From Leucocoprinus leucothites (Eukaryota > Basidiomycota > Agaricomycetes > Agaricales > Agaricaceae), in NCBI GenBank assembly GCA_013368445.1, contig JAACJO010000003.1, positions 1,798,001-1,862,000 of the forward strand: a stretch of DNA of 64,000 nucleotides, read 5' to 3'. Each line of letters opens with the position of its first letter. Positions within the stretch are counted from its first letter, which is position 1. A program made the position numbers and the translations under genes. A model generated the notes under the pieces. The model was not told the DNA's origin, ran no database searches, and was given only the letters and a program-made list of their open reading frames with translations. Of the stretch, positions 23,450 to 36,000 are shown piece after piece.

Positions 23450-24496
23450 TTTATCTCGATGGATATTGTCCATACCGCGTCGTATGTGTTCTTTGTCGTC
23501 TAATTTAGTCCGTCAAGTAGTCAACTGCTTTTAGGGTCATTTATCTGGTCTAGAGATACAGGTATGGATTCTACATTCCTATGACGAGTATATCAAGCTG
23601 AAAATCTAGGTCCTACTAGTGTGGAGAAATTTACACAACCGGCGGCTCTTTTGAGTGCGTAAGTCGGGCCACCGCAGAGCCGCAATTACACTAACCATCA
23701 TGATCGTCGGACAACCACTGGCCTTACCCATTCACAACGTTGATGACGGTTTACACCGCATACCTCGTTCCGTCCTTCTTCACATTCAGGTATATCACAT
23801 TCCAAATGAAATGCGGTTATTCTGTGGCTAAACTTTACGCAGGATCTGGAAGCAGACCTATAACTGTGCTCTCACGGGCTTCGTGTTCGCGGCGGCGTCA
23901 GGTACCTCCATCCTTGGCGTTGGTACCTCAATAAAAGTATAGAACCTGGAGCTGTCAGTTACATCTGGATGGTTCGACCTCGCACTTGACAGGCTGACCA
24001 GGAAAATGCTCCAGTATCTCCGACTTGATGTTATACGGGCCGCTTTATGCTACGTGGCTTTCTATGGAAGTGACAGTTGACGGAATCATTGCGGGAATTA
24101 TGGTGTACAAGCTGTCAAGCTCGAGACTGGCTTCAAGAATTCGGACCACGTTATCAACGGACTAATACGCTTGTCGGTTCAATCAGGTGAGAGATCGCGA
24201 GTGATTGGTAGGCAAGAGTTGACCCAAATGATTATCGGTTCAGGCGCTTGTGTCGGTGTCTGTGCAATCTTGCCCTTAATATTCTTTTTCACAAGCCCCA
24301 AAACCCACTTCCTCGCGATGTTCGGAGTGCCTATTAGCCGTGTCTACTCCAACGTGAGTACTTTCAGGCAATCGTTTGTCTTTTCTCGAATCAATCTGAG
24401 ATTGATGTTTAGACTTTCATGAATACCCTCTTGTCCCGGAACAGCCTGCGAGGAATGTTGTTTAGCAAGACTGGCATGAGTTTCCTTTTCCCATAG
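23450..24496 (+). pseudogene. Decayed DUF6534-like seven-helix membrane protein gene
   Basis: Pieces resembling the mushroom DUF6534 family occur in order but in different frames. SMDIVHTASYVFF lies near 23457-23500. MTVYTAYLVPSFFTF plus RIWKQTYNCALTGFVF (intron about 23792-23844) follow. A helix DGIIAGIMVYKL comes next, then TGFKNSDHVINGLIRLSVQ in a frame shifted by one base. VGVCAILPLIFFFTSP and ISRVYSN precede TFMNTLLSRNSLRG, ending in TAG at 24494-24496. Plausible introns remain (24187-24250 region and 24354-24413). The one-base shift at CTCGAGACTGG, a probable second shift near 23735 and the missing first helix suggest an inactive copy. Unrecognised introns or an assembly error could mimic this. 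Confidence 0.5.
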
Positions 24497-24735
24497 TGCA
24501 GTGATAGCTGACGCTTTATTCTACCAAACTGCCGAAGCACGGAACGTCGGGGACAGGGGACAACGACAAACACTACAATCCAGCTCCGTGTTCGAAAGGA
24601 AGTACATACTGTCATTGACGAGTCTGAGAGCATCACCCAGAAACCACCGCTTAAATTAGCCCAAGCGTACAATCTCGCATAGGTTTCATTGAACTAGTCT
24701 ATAAATTTGTACTAGGAATGACACCGCTGGTAGCA

Positions 24736-26172
24736 CTACTGCTGTTTGTCCTTTGTAGTACCAGTAGTGTAGAGTATACTACCGCAAAATACCATACCAG
24801 CCCCTAGCGCCAATTCAGCATTCCAGTCGTTTCCAAACCACCAGACACTAAAGCACAAGCTAATTGCCTTGCGTGCTGTGAGGACAATGTTTGTAGACAC
24901 AGAGGACACTTGCTGTATTTTGCAAACTCATTCAGCGACCATGATGCGATGATAAAACTGAATACAAACCGAGGACAGTCTGTTTACACCTGTTACGCAA
25001 ATTAGCTGGGAAACCAAGTTTCCAGCGAGTATCATATATGCAATCCATGCCGAAGCGGTCGAAGAAGGTTGAGACAGACTGTTCAGTCCTTGGGCAACAT
25101 CTGACCCAAAAAACATGAAGACCGGAAGTGACAAAGCATGCTATTCAGAGTGAGGGCAAGCTTCATAAGGTCCCAGGCCAGAGCTACTCACGGTATAAAA
25201 CACCCCTTCCCTCCAGCATGGTCCGTGCTTGCGGTATGTCTTTTCTTGGAGTAATCCAAGTAGGCCGGTGCAGAACAGGGACACAATGAGCATGGCTATG
25301 CCTATTGCGTAAGTCCGTAGTTCTTCGGGCGTCCGGGGAGAGGCTGTCCAAGCGTTTTTGGAACCTGACGGCCTCGAAAGAGTGGCAAGGATGACACCAG
25401 CTGTAACAATGACAATAGATAACTGGCACTCATATTCAGTATGGGGGTTCCTGGACTATGATTATTGGCCCACCATTTGTCGATGAGAGTAGGCCTTTTT
25501 AAGGAATAAATACCCAAATAACATTGACACAGCCAAACCTGAAAGAAACTTGAGTATCCGAGTTGCAGAAGGATAAAAAGGACGTACTTCCGGAGCGAAA
25601 TACTATTTGTACAGTTAAGGGCACCTTGTAGGCGTATACCCAGTTGTTCAGCAGGGAACCAGCAGTCAAAACAAGGACTTGTAGACACCACTGTCCCAAC
25701 GGAACTTGTCGAGGCTTCAGGCGAGGTAAAGGACGGTCTCTTGAAAACAAAAGGAATGAAGGAAGTGATTGCAATGTGATAAAGAGCATTTGCGAGAAAG
25801 TGAGGGCGGATCCTGATCGACAAGGTTATACGTTGCTACACAAACGTGAAATGGTGAGCATACCAATCCGAGGGTTGAGCATCAACAACTCCTCATAGGC
25901 CCAGACATTTCTGACAAGAATTTGATGAACTGGCCAGTAGCCGTGAAGAAACGAGACATACGTGCAGCAGCCACCGAAAACCAGGCCTAATACCTGTGGT
26001 ATGGTCAGAAACAAGCGGATATTATACACTGAAGGATCTGACTCACAGAATAGAGGTCCAGTAGGGCAGGACCAACAACGGATGTCATTTTCCCGATCCG
26101 TTTTCCATTTAGTGTAATAGTAGATCCATCAGAAGCTGGAGCGGCAGTTGGGGCGCTCTTGCGCTTTGCCAT
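24736..26172 (-). CDS. YEA4: UAA/SLC35B nucleotide-sugar transporter (Yea4-like UDP-GlcNAc transporter)
   Basis: Multi-exon gene from ATG 26172 to TAG 24738-24736. Yea4-type carriers bring UDP-GlcNAc into the ER or Golgi for glycosylation and chitin-related synthesis. Visible conserved parts are VLGLVFGGCCTNVWAYEELL at the first helix, SALTFSQMLFITLQS, LKPRQVPLGQWCLQVLVLTA and NNWVYAYKVPLTVQIVFRSG. LAVSMLFGYLFLKK, SIVIVTAGVILATLS, EKTYRKHGPCWREGVFYTHA and LICVTGVNRLSS follow, then a final helix pair ending GSILYTTG. This order is that of the UAA family, with about ten helices. All joins use short GT-AG introns in phase. The basic N-terminus (MAKRKSAP) is probably cytosolic. The exact sugar nucleotide is inferred from resemblance to Yea4. 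Confidence 0.88.
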
Positions 26173-26555
26173 TTACTTTCCAGTGCAAGGTCGACGAGAA
26201 GTCAAGTCCGCAAAGCCCAAAGTGTTCTTTCAATGGTTTTAACTTGATGCGATCATGGTAGTGACATGGAGAGCGGGATAGTGGACGACGTGGTCGTGTA
26301 TCACGTGCTGGGAGGAAAGTTCGATATTGGTCTGGTCAGTGGTAGTGTACTGGGTGTCCAACTGGTTTCCAATGTCAGGCTGACCCCAAATCGTGACCAT
26401 CCTTCGTTGCCCTTGCAAAGCTATAGGAAGAGGTTTCAAGAGAATATATAATCTACAGTACTAATAAACGACAAAGACTGGTATTAAACAGACCTGCCAG
26501 TGGGTGCAACGAATGCACAACGAACAGAAATGAAGTTTGTGTCCGTGCTGCCTGA
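26173..26555. other. Intergenic region
   Basis: The 383 bp between the transporter start and the methyltransferase stop, both on -, must include the transporter promoter. No conserved coding signal was found on either strand. Confidence 0.45.
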
Positions 26556-27563
26556 CTATTTCATAACAGCAGAGAACCGGAGTCGCATGTATATCATGGC
26601 CCATTTCCCGCTTTCATCTTGACAGTCAACTCGACATTGCTCAACGATCTCCTCCAGGATCTCGTTCACCTCTTCCCCTGGTACATCTTTGAAGAACGAG
26701 TGCCGTACGAATAATTCTAACCAATCATACAAGCCGGAAGCAAGCGGTGTTATCCGAGGCGTTAGTGACATATGCATCGGCTCAAAACCAGATGATACCA
26801 GTAACTAGAATGAGAGATTTTCAGTTGAACAAAACACCTTTTACCAACAACTGTTTGATACCTTGACATAGTCCTCCATCGAAGGAAAATACCACGGGTC
26901 GCAGGCTACCGGATCATATCCCCTGGACTTCATGACACGATGGATTGCTGTTCTAACGCCTAGTTGTCAGGTCGGCCTATCATCAGCAAGTCCCAGATAT
27001 CAGAAAGTAATGTTATTCACCTATGCAGTTCATAAATCCTCCCATCTCTGCAACGAAACGACCTCCTGGACGCAAAACACGTCTCACGGCTCTCAAGACA
27101 CCCTCGGGGTCTCTCTTGCACCAGTGCAAGGTGGCATTGCTGAAGACAGCATCGAACAGTTCTTGAGCCTCCGGCAGCTCGTCTGGTATTTCAAGGTCTT
27201 GGATATCCGATACAAAGGCGTGCTTTAGCCCGTTCAGACGCGCCTTCTCGATCTACAAACCCGCTCCTATTATATGGCCGTCTAGATGTCAAACAAAGCT
27301 TAATCTCACCATACTCGCGCTGAAGTCCACTCCAACCGCAACCCCCCTGTTTGTTGTTCTACCACCTTTGATAACCGGATAGTCACCTCTCCGCTTCCAC
27401 AACCTAAATCTAATATACGTTCTCCGGGATGAGGATCCAAAAGTTCCATAACCGGCGCCACAAATGCGGAGGAATAGACGAATGAAGCCGTCTTGTTGTA
27501 CTGATTTGCGTTCCATTCAGACCCTGAAGTCGTTGCATTGCCGCTGGCAGATTGAGCACTCAT
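26556..27563 (-). CDS. Class I SAM-dependent methyltransferase (trans-aconitate methyltransferase-like)
   Basis: Starts at ATG 27563 (MSAQSASGNATTSGSEWNA) and ends at TGA 26558-26556, with several short introns. ERILDLGCGSGEVTIRL is a textbook motif I. VAVGVDFSASMV ends in the acidic residue that binds the SAM ribose. IPDELPEAQELFDAVFSNAT, then LHWCKRDPEGVLRAVRRVL and GRFVAEMGG, follow as motifs IV-VI. The NAN Q YNKTASFVYSS leader and the overall order resemble fungal proteins annotated as trans-aconitate 2-methyltransferase or type-11 methyltransferases. The C-terminus (WLELFVRHSFFKDVPGEEV) is helical and carries no extra domain. The small-molecule substrate is unknown. The gene is unrelated in sequence to the microexon-containing methyltransferase at 12.5 kb. 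Confidence 0.88.
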
Positions 27564-27950
27564 AATGGCGAAGGGTGGATGGAGTTGAGTGGTCGCAATA
27601 CGCGACAGCTTTTAACTGAAGTCAAGAACAAGTGATTAGAGGGACAGAGATGAGGCCTGAGGCCCTGCTGAGCATGAATGGGATCAGGCCAATGATCAAT
27701 TCGGAATTATGGGATAAGGGGTCGGCCGACTCTCTCAGTCTGTTTAATCAAGAACAAACGGCCGAAGCTAACCAGGACAATGGCCTTTGGCCGATAATTG
27801 AGCAGGCTTCGCTTCGCACCAGGGCTGGCTGGGTAGTCACGCGGACATCGGGAGGAAATAGGTAGGGTCACAACATGCTGAACCTTTGCGATGGCCTCAG
27901 CCAGCCTCAGCCCAAAACAAGTTGACACATGCGCATTTATTTTTGGCCTG
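27564..27950. other. Promoter-side intergenic region of the methyltransferase
   Basis: The 387 bp upstream of the methyltransferase start hold no recognised gene. Open frames are short and antisense to each other. The promoter of the methyltransferase should lie at the left edge. Confidence 0.4.
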
Positions 27951-28289
27951 CTAGCCGGGCCTCACAATTTCCTTTTCCTTCACCAAAAACACGCCCCACT
28001 CTTGTTCCGTGCCTATTTCTGGCGCATCATACGGGCTTGTGTAGTTCCTAGGTAAGTGCGCGAGGACCTCTGCCGATACTTGTAAGATTTGATAACTCGA
28101 GTATTGGCTAAGTTTGGCATCTGAGATTACGACTCGAGGCATATCCTTATAAGGTATGGGCTGTAAACCGTAAGATCCAGCAGCGGTCTGCAGAAAATTA
28201 GTCCAAACATTTGTCTCTGAAGCTAGAAGCACTTCATCTTTGTGAAGAATCGTACAATAATCTGTTTTAACATTGTAAAATCGTAGCAA
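27951..28289 (-). CDS. Orphan open frame, 112 codons without an ATG start
   Basis: A clean open frame (…NVWTNFLQTAAGSYGLQPIP…VSAEVLAHLPRNYTSP…) ends at 27951, immediately downstream of Vip1 on the same strand. It has gene-like amino-acid composition, but its first codon is TTG and no in-frame ATG exists before an internal Met near residue 50. It is too close to the Vip1 stop (28331) to have an ordinary promoter. I do not recognise a family. It could be a remnant exon, part of an alternatively spliced Vip1 3' end, or chance. Confidence 0.25.
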   Translation of the reverse strand: MLRFYNVKTDYCTILHKDEVLLASETNVWTNFLQTAAGSYGLQPIPYKDMPRVVISDAKLSQYSSYQILQVSAEVLAHLPRNYTSPYDAPEIGTEQEWGVFLVKEKEIVRPG

Positions 28290-28330
28290 TAGACGAACTC
28301 AAATGAAGGCAAGATTAAAAACTCGGTAAA

Positions 28331-29473
28331 CTAGTTCTGAACAGTCCCTGCGACCTTCTCTGGGGATGTGGCCGGAGCTGCATCAGAACTCTGAACAGGC
28401 GCCTCCGTCGTGGGCTTCCCCTTGTCTGCTTGAGCAATACGGCGTGCCTCCTCATGGATATCATGAACCTGTTTGGAGGTGTCTGTGTAGAATTGGAGCA
28501 CACGCTGTCCAAGGGGGGAAGCAATAGCTCTTTCGTAGTACTAGGACAAAAGCGTGAAAGAGGGCATGACAGAAAACAAAGGGGGACATACGCCATGTGC
28601 CACCCTGGAGAAACCTTTTGCTTCATCAATAGCCTTTGCCTGTTTGATCTGTTCGTCCACTTTAGATTGAACTGCAGTCGTGACTTTTGCATCAGGCCCG
28701 AAGGCGCGTTTCCCGAGGCCTTCATCGAGTTGGTGGAAATATTGCAGAAACTTAGCAGAGATTCCTTGCTTGCCTGTCATTACGATGAATATAGGAACAA
28801 CTCTCCAAAGAAAATATTCGTTTATACGCACGATCCATCTCAATAGCACGCTCGAGGATTTTGTCGGAGAGGGAATAACCCTTTGCTATGTACTCCGCCG
28901 CAACTAAGAAATATAAGAGCCGTGTCGGCAGTGATACATGAACTACTCACTAGCAGCTCGAGGTTTATCCGATTGATCGATTCCGCCAGTAGGTGCATCA
29001 GCTGCAGCTTGCTGAAGATGATCATCCTCCTTGACAGCATCTGACGTGACTGAAAGCGTGGCGCTGTCAAGAGTTCCACCATTTAGCTGATAAAGCCAGA
29101 ATAGGGGAGTAAGTTGGGTTTTAAATTGGGGGAGGGGTCGAGATTACCATTAGAGCCGTTTTGGCCGCAGAGGCTTTCTCAAATCTGACAATAGCCACTG
29201 CTGATTTTTCGTCATGGTCAATGGCAGCAATACTAAGGTTCTTTAAATCGAGAAGGTCCCCTGCCAGTTGCAATCATGCACTTACGGGCCACAGAATCTG
29301 TTAATCTTTCAATTAAGGTCCAGCGATTGACCTGAAGGGGTACGTACGAGAAGAAGTGGTGGAGTTGGGATTTGGTGGTGGACGGCGCAATGCCGGATAC
29401 CTATTGCCACAGGTTAACGTTTCTTACAGATAGAGAGAGCTATGGTAGACACCTGTACTGGATAAGTTGTCAT
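28331..29473 (-). CDS. vip1: RRM protein Vip1-like
   Basis: Starts at ATG 29473 (MTTYPVQ, intron, VSGIAPSTTKSQLHHFFS) and ends at TAG 28333-28331. The first ~75 residues are an RNA recognition motif: after removing an intron of 53 nt (about 29234-29286), FSFCGPIAAIDHDEKSAVAI joins VRFEKASAAKTALMLNGG. A helical region follows (GYSLSDKILERAIEMDRKQG, FLQYFHQLDEGLGKRAFGPD, then KVDEQIKQAKAIDEAKGFS). It continues to LGQRVLQFYTDTSKQVHDIH and a low-complexity tail. This layout matches S. pombe vip1 and its fungal relatives, cytosolic RRM proteins of unclear role. Without the 53-nt intron the frame stops, which supports that splice choice. Confidence 0.86.
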
Positions 29474-32400
29474 GCTGGTGAGGGCAGAATGGAGGAGAGA
29501 TTTCATGGATTGTCTCAGCACGACATCACCCCCTATGCATATTTAGGTCGGCAATATGACGTCATGGAGTGAAGGTCACACCAAGTCCCAATCAATAGTT
29601 ACCCCAGACTCCAAGTCACGACGGTAGATCCCAGGGCCCCGAGGTTCATCATCGCTTGCGTGCGGGCCAAACAAAATTCGAATTAATGAAACGTTAGATA
29701 GCTGAAATAAATCTCGTTAGCAAGACAACGGTGAACTCAAAGGAAGCAAAACTGTATCATCGAATCATCACCAAAATCTCTCTCCGCTTCTATCAATGCT
29801 AGCCAAGAGAAATGCGAACCAAACCTGCAAACCTAAACGTAGCGATTGAGAGCACGAGTCCGAGGTATATCTGGTAATGTACTGTCTTCCTACCGCACGC
29901 AGCCCCTTCTGTCCTCTATGCCTCTTTCAATCCCAGCACCCGGTGACTGACCCAACGCCAGATCATCTACTGAATTTATCAAGGCATAATCATGGTTTTA
30001 GGATCAACCTATTTTTCCCCTTAAAGTAAAAAATTTAGCAGCTCCTGTTTCATTTATTTCAGGGCTACTGTGGCACAAGTACCAACAAAACTTGAAGCCG
30101 GACGGCGACTGAATTCCAGTGCATCATCATATCATGTCATTACCATATCTGAGGGCTTTCCTTGCACGACACGATGTATGGCAAATCCAATGACCTAGGT
30201 TCAAACCAGTATCCGTCGATCAAGGATTAGATATCCAGAAACTGAACTCTCGAGGCTCTCCAGGGACTCTGGTCGTTGCACGCTTCATGTTGTTCCCGCT
30301 TGCTTTCCACGCAGTTGACTATCGGAGCTGCTTGTCCAACTTCGGAGCTTTCATCGTTTCAGACAAACCTAGATAGCTGCCATACTCCAAGCAAAAGACA
30401 TCAGTCTTCCGGTGGTATTGCCTACCTTCCTTCTCTTATAGTTGTATTATCACCGGCGGGCTACGGCAAGACCAAAATATTCGTTTGACATTGCTGATTC
30501 TTCTCGGTGGTACTGACGATTCAATTAAATGCCAAAATGTCATCCATACTTCAAATACTTGGACGAAGAATGAATCTTGCGGACTGCTCATGACTTCACC
30601 ATCCAACTCCTGGATAAACTATCCACTTGAAACCGTTACTCCGGCTTCCTCGCATGTGCCAATGTCATCAGCTTCGGATGGCTCATTCTGCCCTGTGTTA
30701 GCGCTGAGAACCAAGGTTATAATTATATCCGGCACTCTTTGTTTTCTGTTTCCAGGCGCGTCTGGTAGTAAGTCTACCTTTTGTGAGTACGATGGTTGGG
30801 TCTTCATGTCCGTGTCACCGCCGTAGTATGCAGTTCGGTAGTGCAACGAGCGTTCTTGTATAAACCATCATAGTAATTAAGACATAGACCCATGAGAATA
30901 ATCAACAAAAATAGAGCTACATCATATTTCAGGGGCCATGCACGCGGAGGATTGGCGGTTATAGTAAGTAGTCCCATTCGTTAGCATCCTGTGCTAGATT
31001 GAGCCTAGGGTCCGTTCTTATGGGCGTCATCAGTTCCTCATTCTCATGGTTCAGTAAGTACCATCAGGAGGCTCTCGGTGGATCAATGCAATATGATGAT
31101 CACAGATCTAGGTGACTGAATTGAGTGAATTTTAGCAGAGGCATCAATGGGGACAAAACGTAGTAAATAATAACTCGCAGGCCTGGCTTCACAAGAGAAC
31201 GAATCGACGAATTGTATTCATTAAGAATTCACCATGGGGGTAATGCTTAGAGAAAGTTCGGATATCAAAGAAACGTCCAATGTTCGGGTATCCTGATTGT
31301 CAGTGGCCGACCCTACACCCAGATGAGGAAAATTCACCGCTTTTAGCGACTCCATAAATCACTTCTTGATTCAGTTAAATGTGATGCTACCCTATTTCAA
31401 GCTGACGACCGCCATCAACGAAGTTTTGCCATATCACCATACTGAAACATGAAGGTTACTGATAGTATTTGTTTGTTAGCGACAAAGAATATCAGCCATC
31501 TGGTTCGACGACTTGGGTTGTGATGAACTTCAGGAAGGCACGTCGTGGGATATTCATAATATTAATGGTCAGTGGATTGATGCAGAACGAATGAATCACA
31601 AGAAACTGAATCGGCACCATGTCCTAGAAGCCTCGCTGCTCTTTCAAATGTGCCCTGGAAAACAGCTGAAGACAGGGGCTGCTTCTAAGCTTCCAAGAGT
31701 TTGGTGTTCCAAGGATCTCACTAGATCCACTGACGAGTCGATTGGAGAACAGATCCAGTGCGCCAGGGCTTCCAAGACTGCCATGTGTATGATCTCGCAT
31801 TGGACTATATTCACGATAACGTTGTTATACAATGCGAGAGTGACAGGCTAGTTTAATAAATCGACTTTACTGTTAGTTTCACTGCCTCTCTGAAATATTG
31901 TGAATCGCTCAAGTACATGCCTCGAAACATCGACAAGATCAACGAGCTCTCACCTGTCAAACGGCACCAAGTGTGATTAACCGTTCGAATCAGTACCCAA
32001 AACCATCCGATGCTCAACGTGGAAGTTTAGCTCTGCGTTGATGCGAAATAAGAGGTCCGACATCGCTTGATGGATGGACTCAGCCTGAGACAACTAGCTG
32101 CGCGTTGTCATTCTACACATTGGCGCTCCGAGGAGTAAATGGTTGGCTCTATTTTATGGATCTACTCAGTGTCTGTGAGCGCGTTGCTGAGAAGGGCGCG
32201 CACTGGTCCTGCTAAATGTGCATTAGTCTCAGGCTTACTGCCTTTCTGTCGCCCTGACCATCAACAGCGTTGGCAGAAGAAGGTTCAGCCGCCAAAGTTC
32301 CGTGTTAACATTTCCGTGTTCTTCTTGATCGACGTAATATTTCTCCAGACTACTTGATTGTCGGGGCTGACATACGTGGATGGGCGCAAGCTTACTGAAG

Positions 32401-33079
32401 GTCCCAGGTGATTCGGACAGACTGGTTTGGTTGAAAGGATTTCCCAGGATCTGTTCAAGTTCTCGATAGAAGATCCTCGGGCGACAAATGGGTCGTATGC
32501 CAGCCTGGAACAGAGGGAGTGTGTCCAATGACATATCCGAACTTTCATTTATCAGCGAATTTTATCGGAAACCTGTTTCAAGAGGAGCTTCCGATTAGAT
32601 TGACCATGAACAGAGAACAGACACCCACTGATGCTAATTTTTCGGGTTTGCGATCACCCACGATAAATTGCAGCTAGTTGGGAAGTCTGCCTGAGGTGTC
32701 GTTCTAGCATCAAGAATGTCGCCACTGCTAAGAGAGCCTTTTGATACCGCTCGGCTCGTATTCAGAGCGGGAAGTTCAACTTGAGTTCGTCTCTTGCTAG
32801 GCTAGACTAAGCAAATTCAGTGAAGAAGCAGTCATGCTCTTGGAGCATTCACCTTTCAAGATGCTGTGTGGTGGTTTTGCCGTCTACATTATGCTCAGTC
32901 GGACTTGACCGGTCGAATTTTTACGATTCTTCAGGAGGAAGGGTCCCGGAAACATCACGACTCCTATTTCGGACGACGCGTTAATACGATCACGTGACCG
33001 TTCCTGTTGAGCTGACGAGAGTGGACAAGTTCAACAACAGAACTGTATATCTTCGCCTTCATTTCCCAGCAAGCAAACA
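29474..33079. other. Gene-poor island, 3.6 kb
   Basis: Between the Vip1 start (-) and the Cdc11-like start (+) no convincing gene is present, although both promoters must be here. The longest frame (31513-31851, + strand) starts with TTG and matches nothing I know. I see no terminal repeats, tRNA or simple-sequence array. A decayed element or a long non-coding transcript is possible but not shown. Confidence 0.45.
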
Positions 33080-36000
33080 ATGGCTGCTCCGGGCTGGCAA
33101 ACTTCAGAGCTACAAGACGAATGGGTCGATCTTGAGCCGGAGGATAGCGGGGAAGACGAAAACAACCTATCCTATGGCACTCATTCTCTTTCGCTTACGG
33201 TCCCTCTTCCAAGCCATATTCACACAAACAATGAATTCGACAACCTGAACGCATCCACTGATATCCCTAATCGTGCCGCAGGAACATTTTTAATACGTGA
33301 TGATATACCCGATGCTCCATTTCAACCCAAGACGCCTGGTCGGAAGAAAGACTTTATGAAGGATATCTTTACGCCACTGCCATTGGAACGAATGTTTGAA
33401 CCACCTTCTCCTCACAAGCCTGATACACGAACAGAACATGATGTTGATGTTCCGCTTATTGAATTCTCTCCTCCGCATACTCAGGTTACCAATAACGGCC
33501 ACCCCTCTGATACCCCAAAGATGGCGTCATTCAAAGAACGCAAGCAGAACAATGCTTGTCAGTTCACCTTCACTGTACCCCGAGGCATCAATGCTACACC
33601 TCGTCCCACCCTCCCTCAGGCCCAAAGTACCCCTAATCCCCCTATGGTCTTTCAACTCAGAGCTCCTCCGACTGATCCACGACTACGGCTTTTCCAATTT
33701 CAATATGATACATACACGCGCGAACATCTCTCCGCGATGGTCGATTCCATAGCGATTAATAACCCTTCTGTCACCGGCACGACCCCATCTCCCACCAGCG
33801 TCGACAATCACCTATCGCGGGTGTCAGAAATGACAGGTCCATCCTCCCTTCCTAATGTTTCCCACCTGCGGAGTGCGAAACGGGTCAAACTTAGTCCCCT
33901 GAGTGACTACTATGGAGAGGGCGCTGGCTCTCAGGCCGTGATATCTCGTCCTAAATTAACCGGCAAAGACTACGTTGGAGAGTCGAAACAACTGATGCAA
34001 CAAATCAAGTCGGCGCGGGACTTTTCTACCATCTCAACAAATCCCACCTCCCCCAACCAGTCATCACCTGTTTCGGAGGGACATGTCCAGCTCGCGAAGC
34101 CTCATGCGCTATTGAGGATTTCATCTGGTGAGATCACCCTTCGCATGCTGTGATGGAGCGCTCATAGTCATCTTGATAGATTCATCCCCACAATCTACCC
34201 ATCTCAAGGTCCCTAATGATGTGGGATCGAGCCACTCCACATCATCTAGTCCGTTTGGTTCCCGAAGAAGTCAATATTCTTCCTCGTCTTATCGAGCACA
34301 GGCTGAAGTATTGATGGCCCAGATTAAGCAAAGTGTAAAGGGCCAGAAGCGTATCTTCTCAGGAGAAACAGAAGTGGAATCGCAACGGGGTAGCCAGCGA
34401 AATGTTCCTTCGCCTGGTCGTTCTACCCCTGAGAGCACGGTCGTTAGTCTTCGTTCCTCTGCTAGTGGCAAAGAGATTTTGAGGCGCTCGCCTCTTAGCC
34501 TCCGTCGTTCGACATCCTCAAGATTGTCCCATCAGCGAACCAGCTCACAGACGTCCACGGACTCCCGGAGTACCGTATCTGCGGTCCAGCTTGATCTGGC
34601 CGATGGAATGTCGAGATTATCAGTCTCGGAACGACTGCCATCTGGTAAATTGGTGAATATCGCTCACGAGCAACCACCGCCACTATCTACCCTTGCTCTC
34701 CCAGTCTATCCATTAGCTTCTCTTCGAGCCGGTGCAACTGAGGAATTGAATCGTTTTGTTTCGTCCAGTACTGTAGGAGGGACAACGGTCACTTCTGGAA
34801 GTGCGCAGTCGTTTGTGAAACACCCGGGTCCTGCTCAAATTCGCACTATTTCTCCTCAAGATGTCCCTGCATTGCCTGACCGCTTCGGCGACATGATCTT
34901 TGACAAGGTCAATTCGCGATGGGTCAGGAACCTAGGCGGAGTAGTGCAAGAGAATGCAGAAGAACCCAGCGAAGATCCTTTCGTCGACATTGAGAGCCTT
35001 CGCGATGATTCCAGGGCAGACGTTGATGGGAGCGAATCTGAGGGCTTACAAGAGGACGATACGGCACGACAAGGCCATTACTCAGTCGCCAACGAGATGA
35101 CTCGCATCGAGGAACGATCTGAAATGGACGATGAAGAAGTCGACTTGATGAGCTTCTCAACGGATGCTTCGTCTCATGTTGTTAGCGTCATGACAGGGGT
35201 GGATCCAAATGCTGTCGAAGATGGCGTGGAGACCACTGATTCAGAGGACAATGTTGAGCTAGTGCAGCCTGAAATTCGGCCTCTAGAGTTTGATTCTGAG
35301 GACGAAGACTTCCATTCCCTTGACGTTCCGAAGGTTACTATAACTCAGGAGCCTAATCTACCCTCATCTAATCTCGCACCGCCGGCCCAGTCATTATCTC
35401 ATGCTACTCCTCACCGTGCTAGCAGCGTAACGCAAACTACTCCTGTGATACGCTCGGCGCTGAAAAGTCACGCAACAACGCCGACATCGGTGCTCAAAGA
35501 CCCTAATCGTTTGAGGTATCAGACTCCGCTCCCACAGAGGAGTCACCGACGATCAGTTAGCTTTTCTGATGGGAAGCTTGAGGGGCCTATCCAGGGTCTG
35601 CACGATTCTAGCGATTCAATGACCGCCCCCTTCTCACTTGATGGATCAGAACCAAGAGAGGAAGCCACAGCTGAAATTTCGCCTTCAGCGCGCTCAAGAC
35701 GAATCGAGGCGATGATGCACGCGTTGGAGGATTCAGGTAAGTGATATGATACCGTACCATCATAAGCAAAGTTAATTAAGCTTCCCCTAAGACCTCAGCG
35801 AAGTTGACTCGTCACCGTCGAAGGGAAGCTTCGTGAGAGGAGAGGAGCTTCAACCACTTAGTGCTCGGCGACCGAACGACTCAATAGATACGCGTCGGGT
35901 CTTCTCCCGGTCCCCAAGTCGCCGGCCTGCCTCGTCCGAACCCAATCGGGCCAACGGGACTTTCCTTACAGAGTGCTCCTTTGGTGTTGCCCATGATCGG

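Noticed and set aside
31513..31851. 112-codon + frame in the 29.5-33.1 kb gap
   Set aside because: It begins with TTG, has no known motif, and no splice partners were evident.
31976..31999. Sequence resembling a tRNA T-loop (GTTCGAATC)
   Set aside because: No flanking five-base stem, anticodon arm or A box could be drawn around it. A similar TTCGAATC-like match near 46425 fails in the same way.
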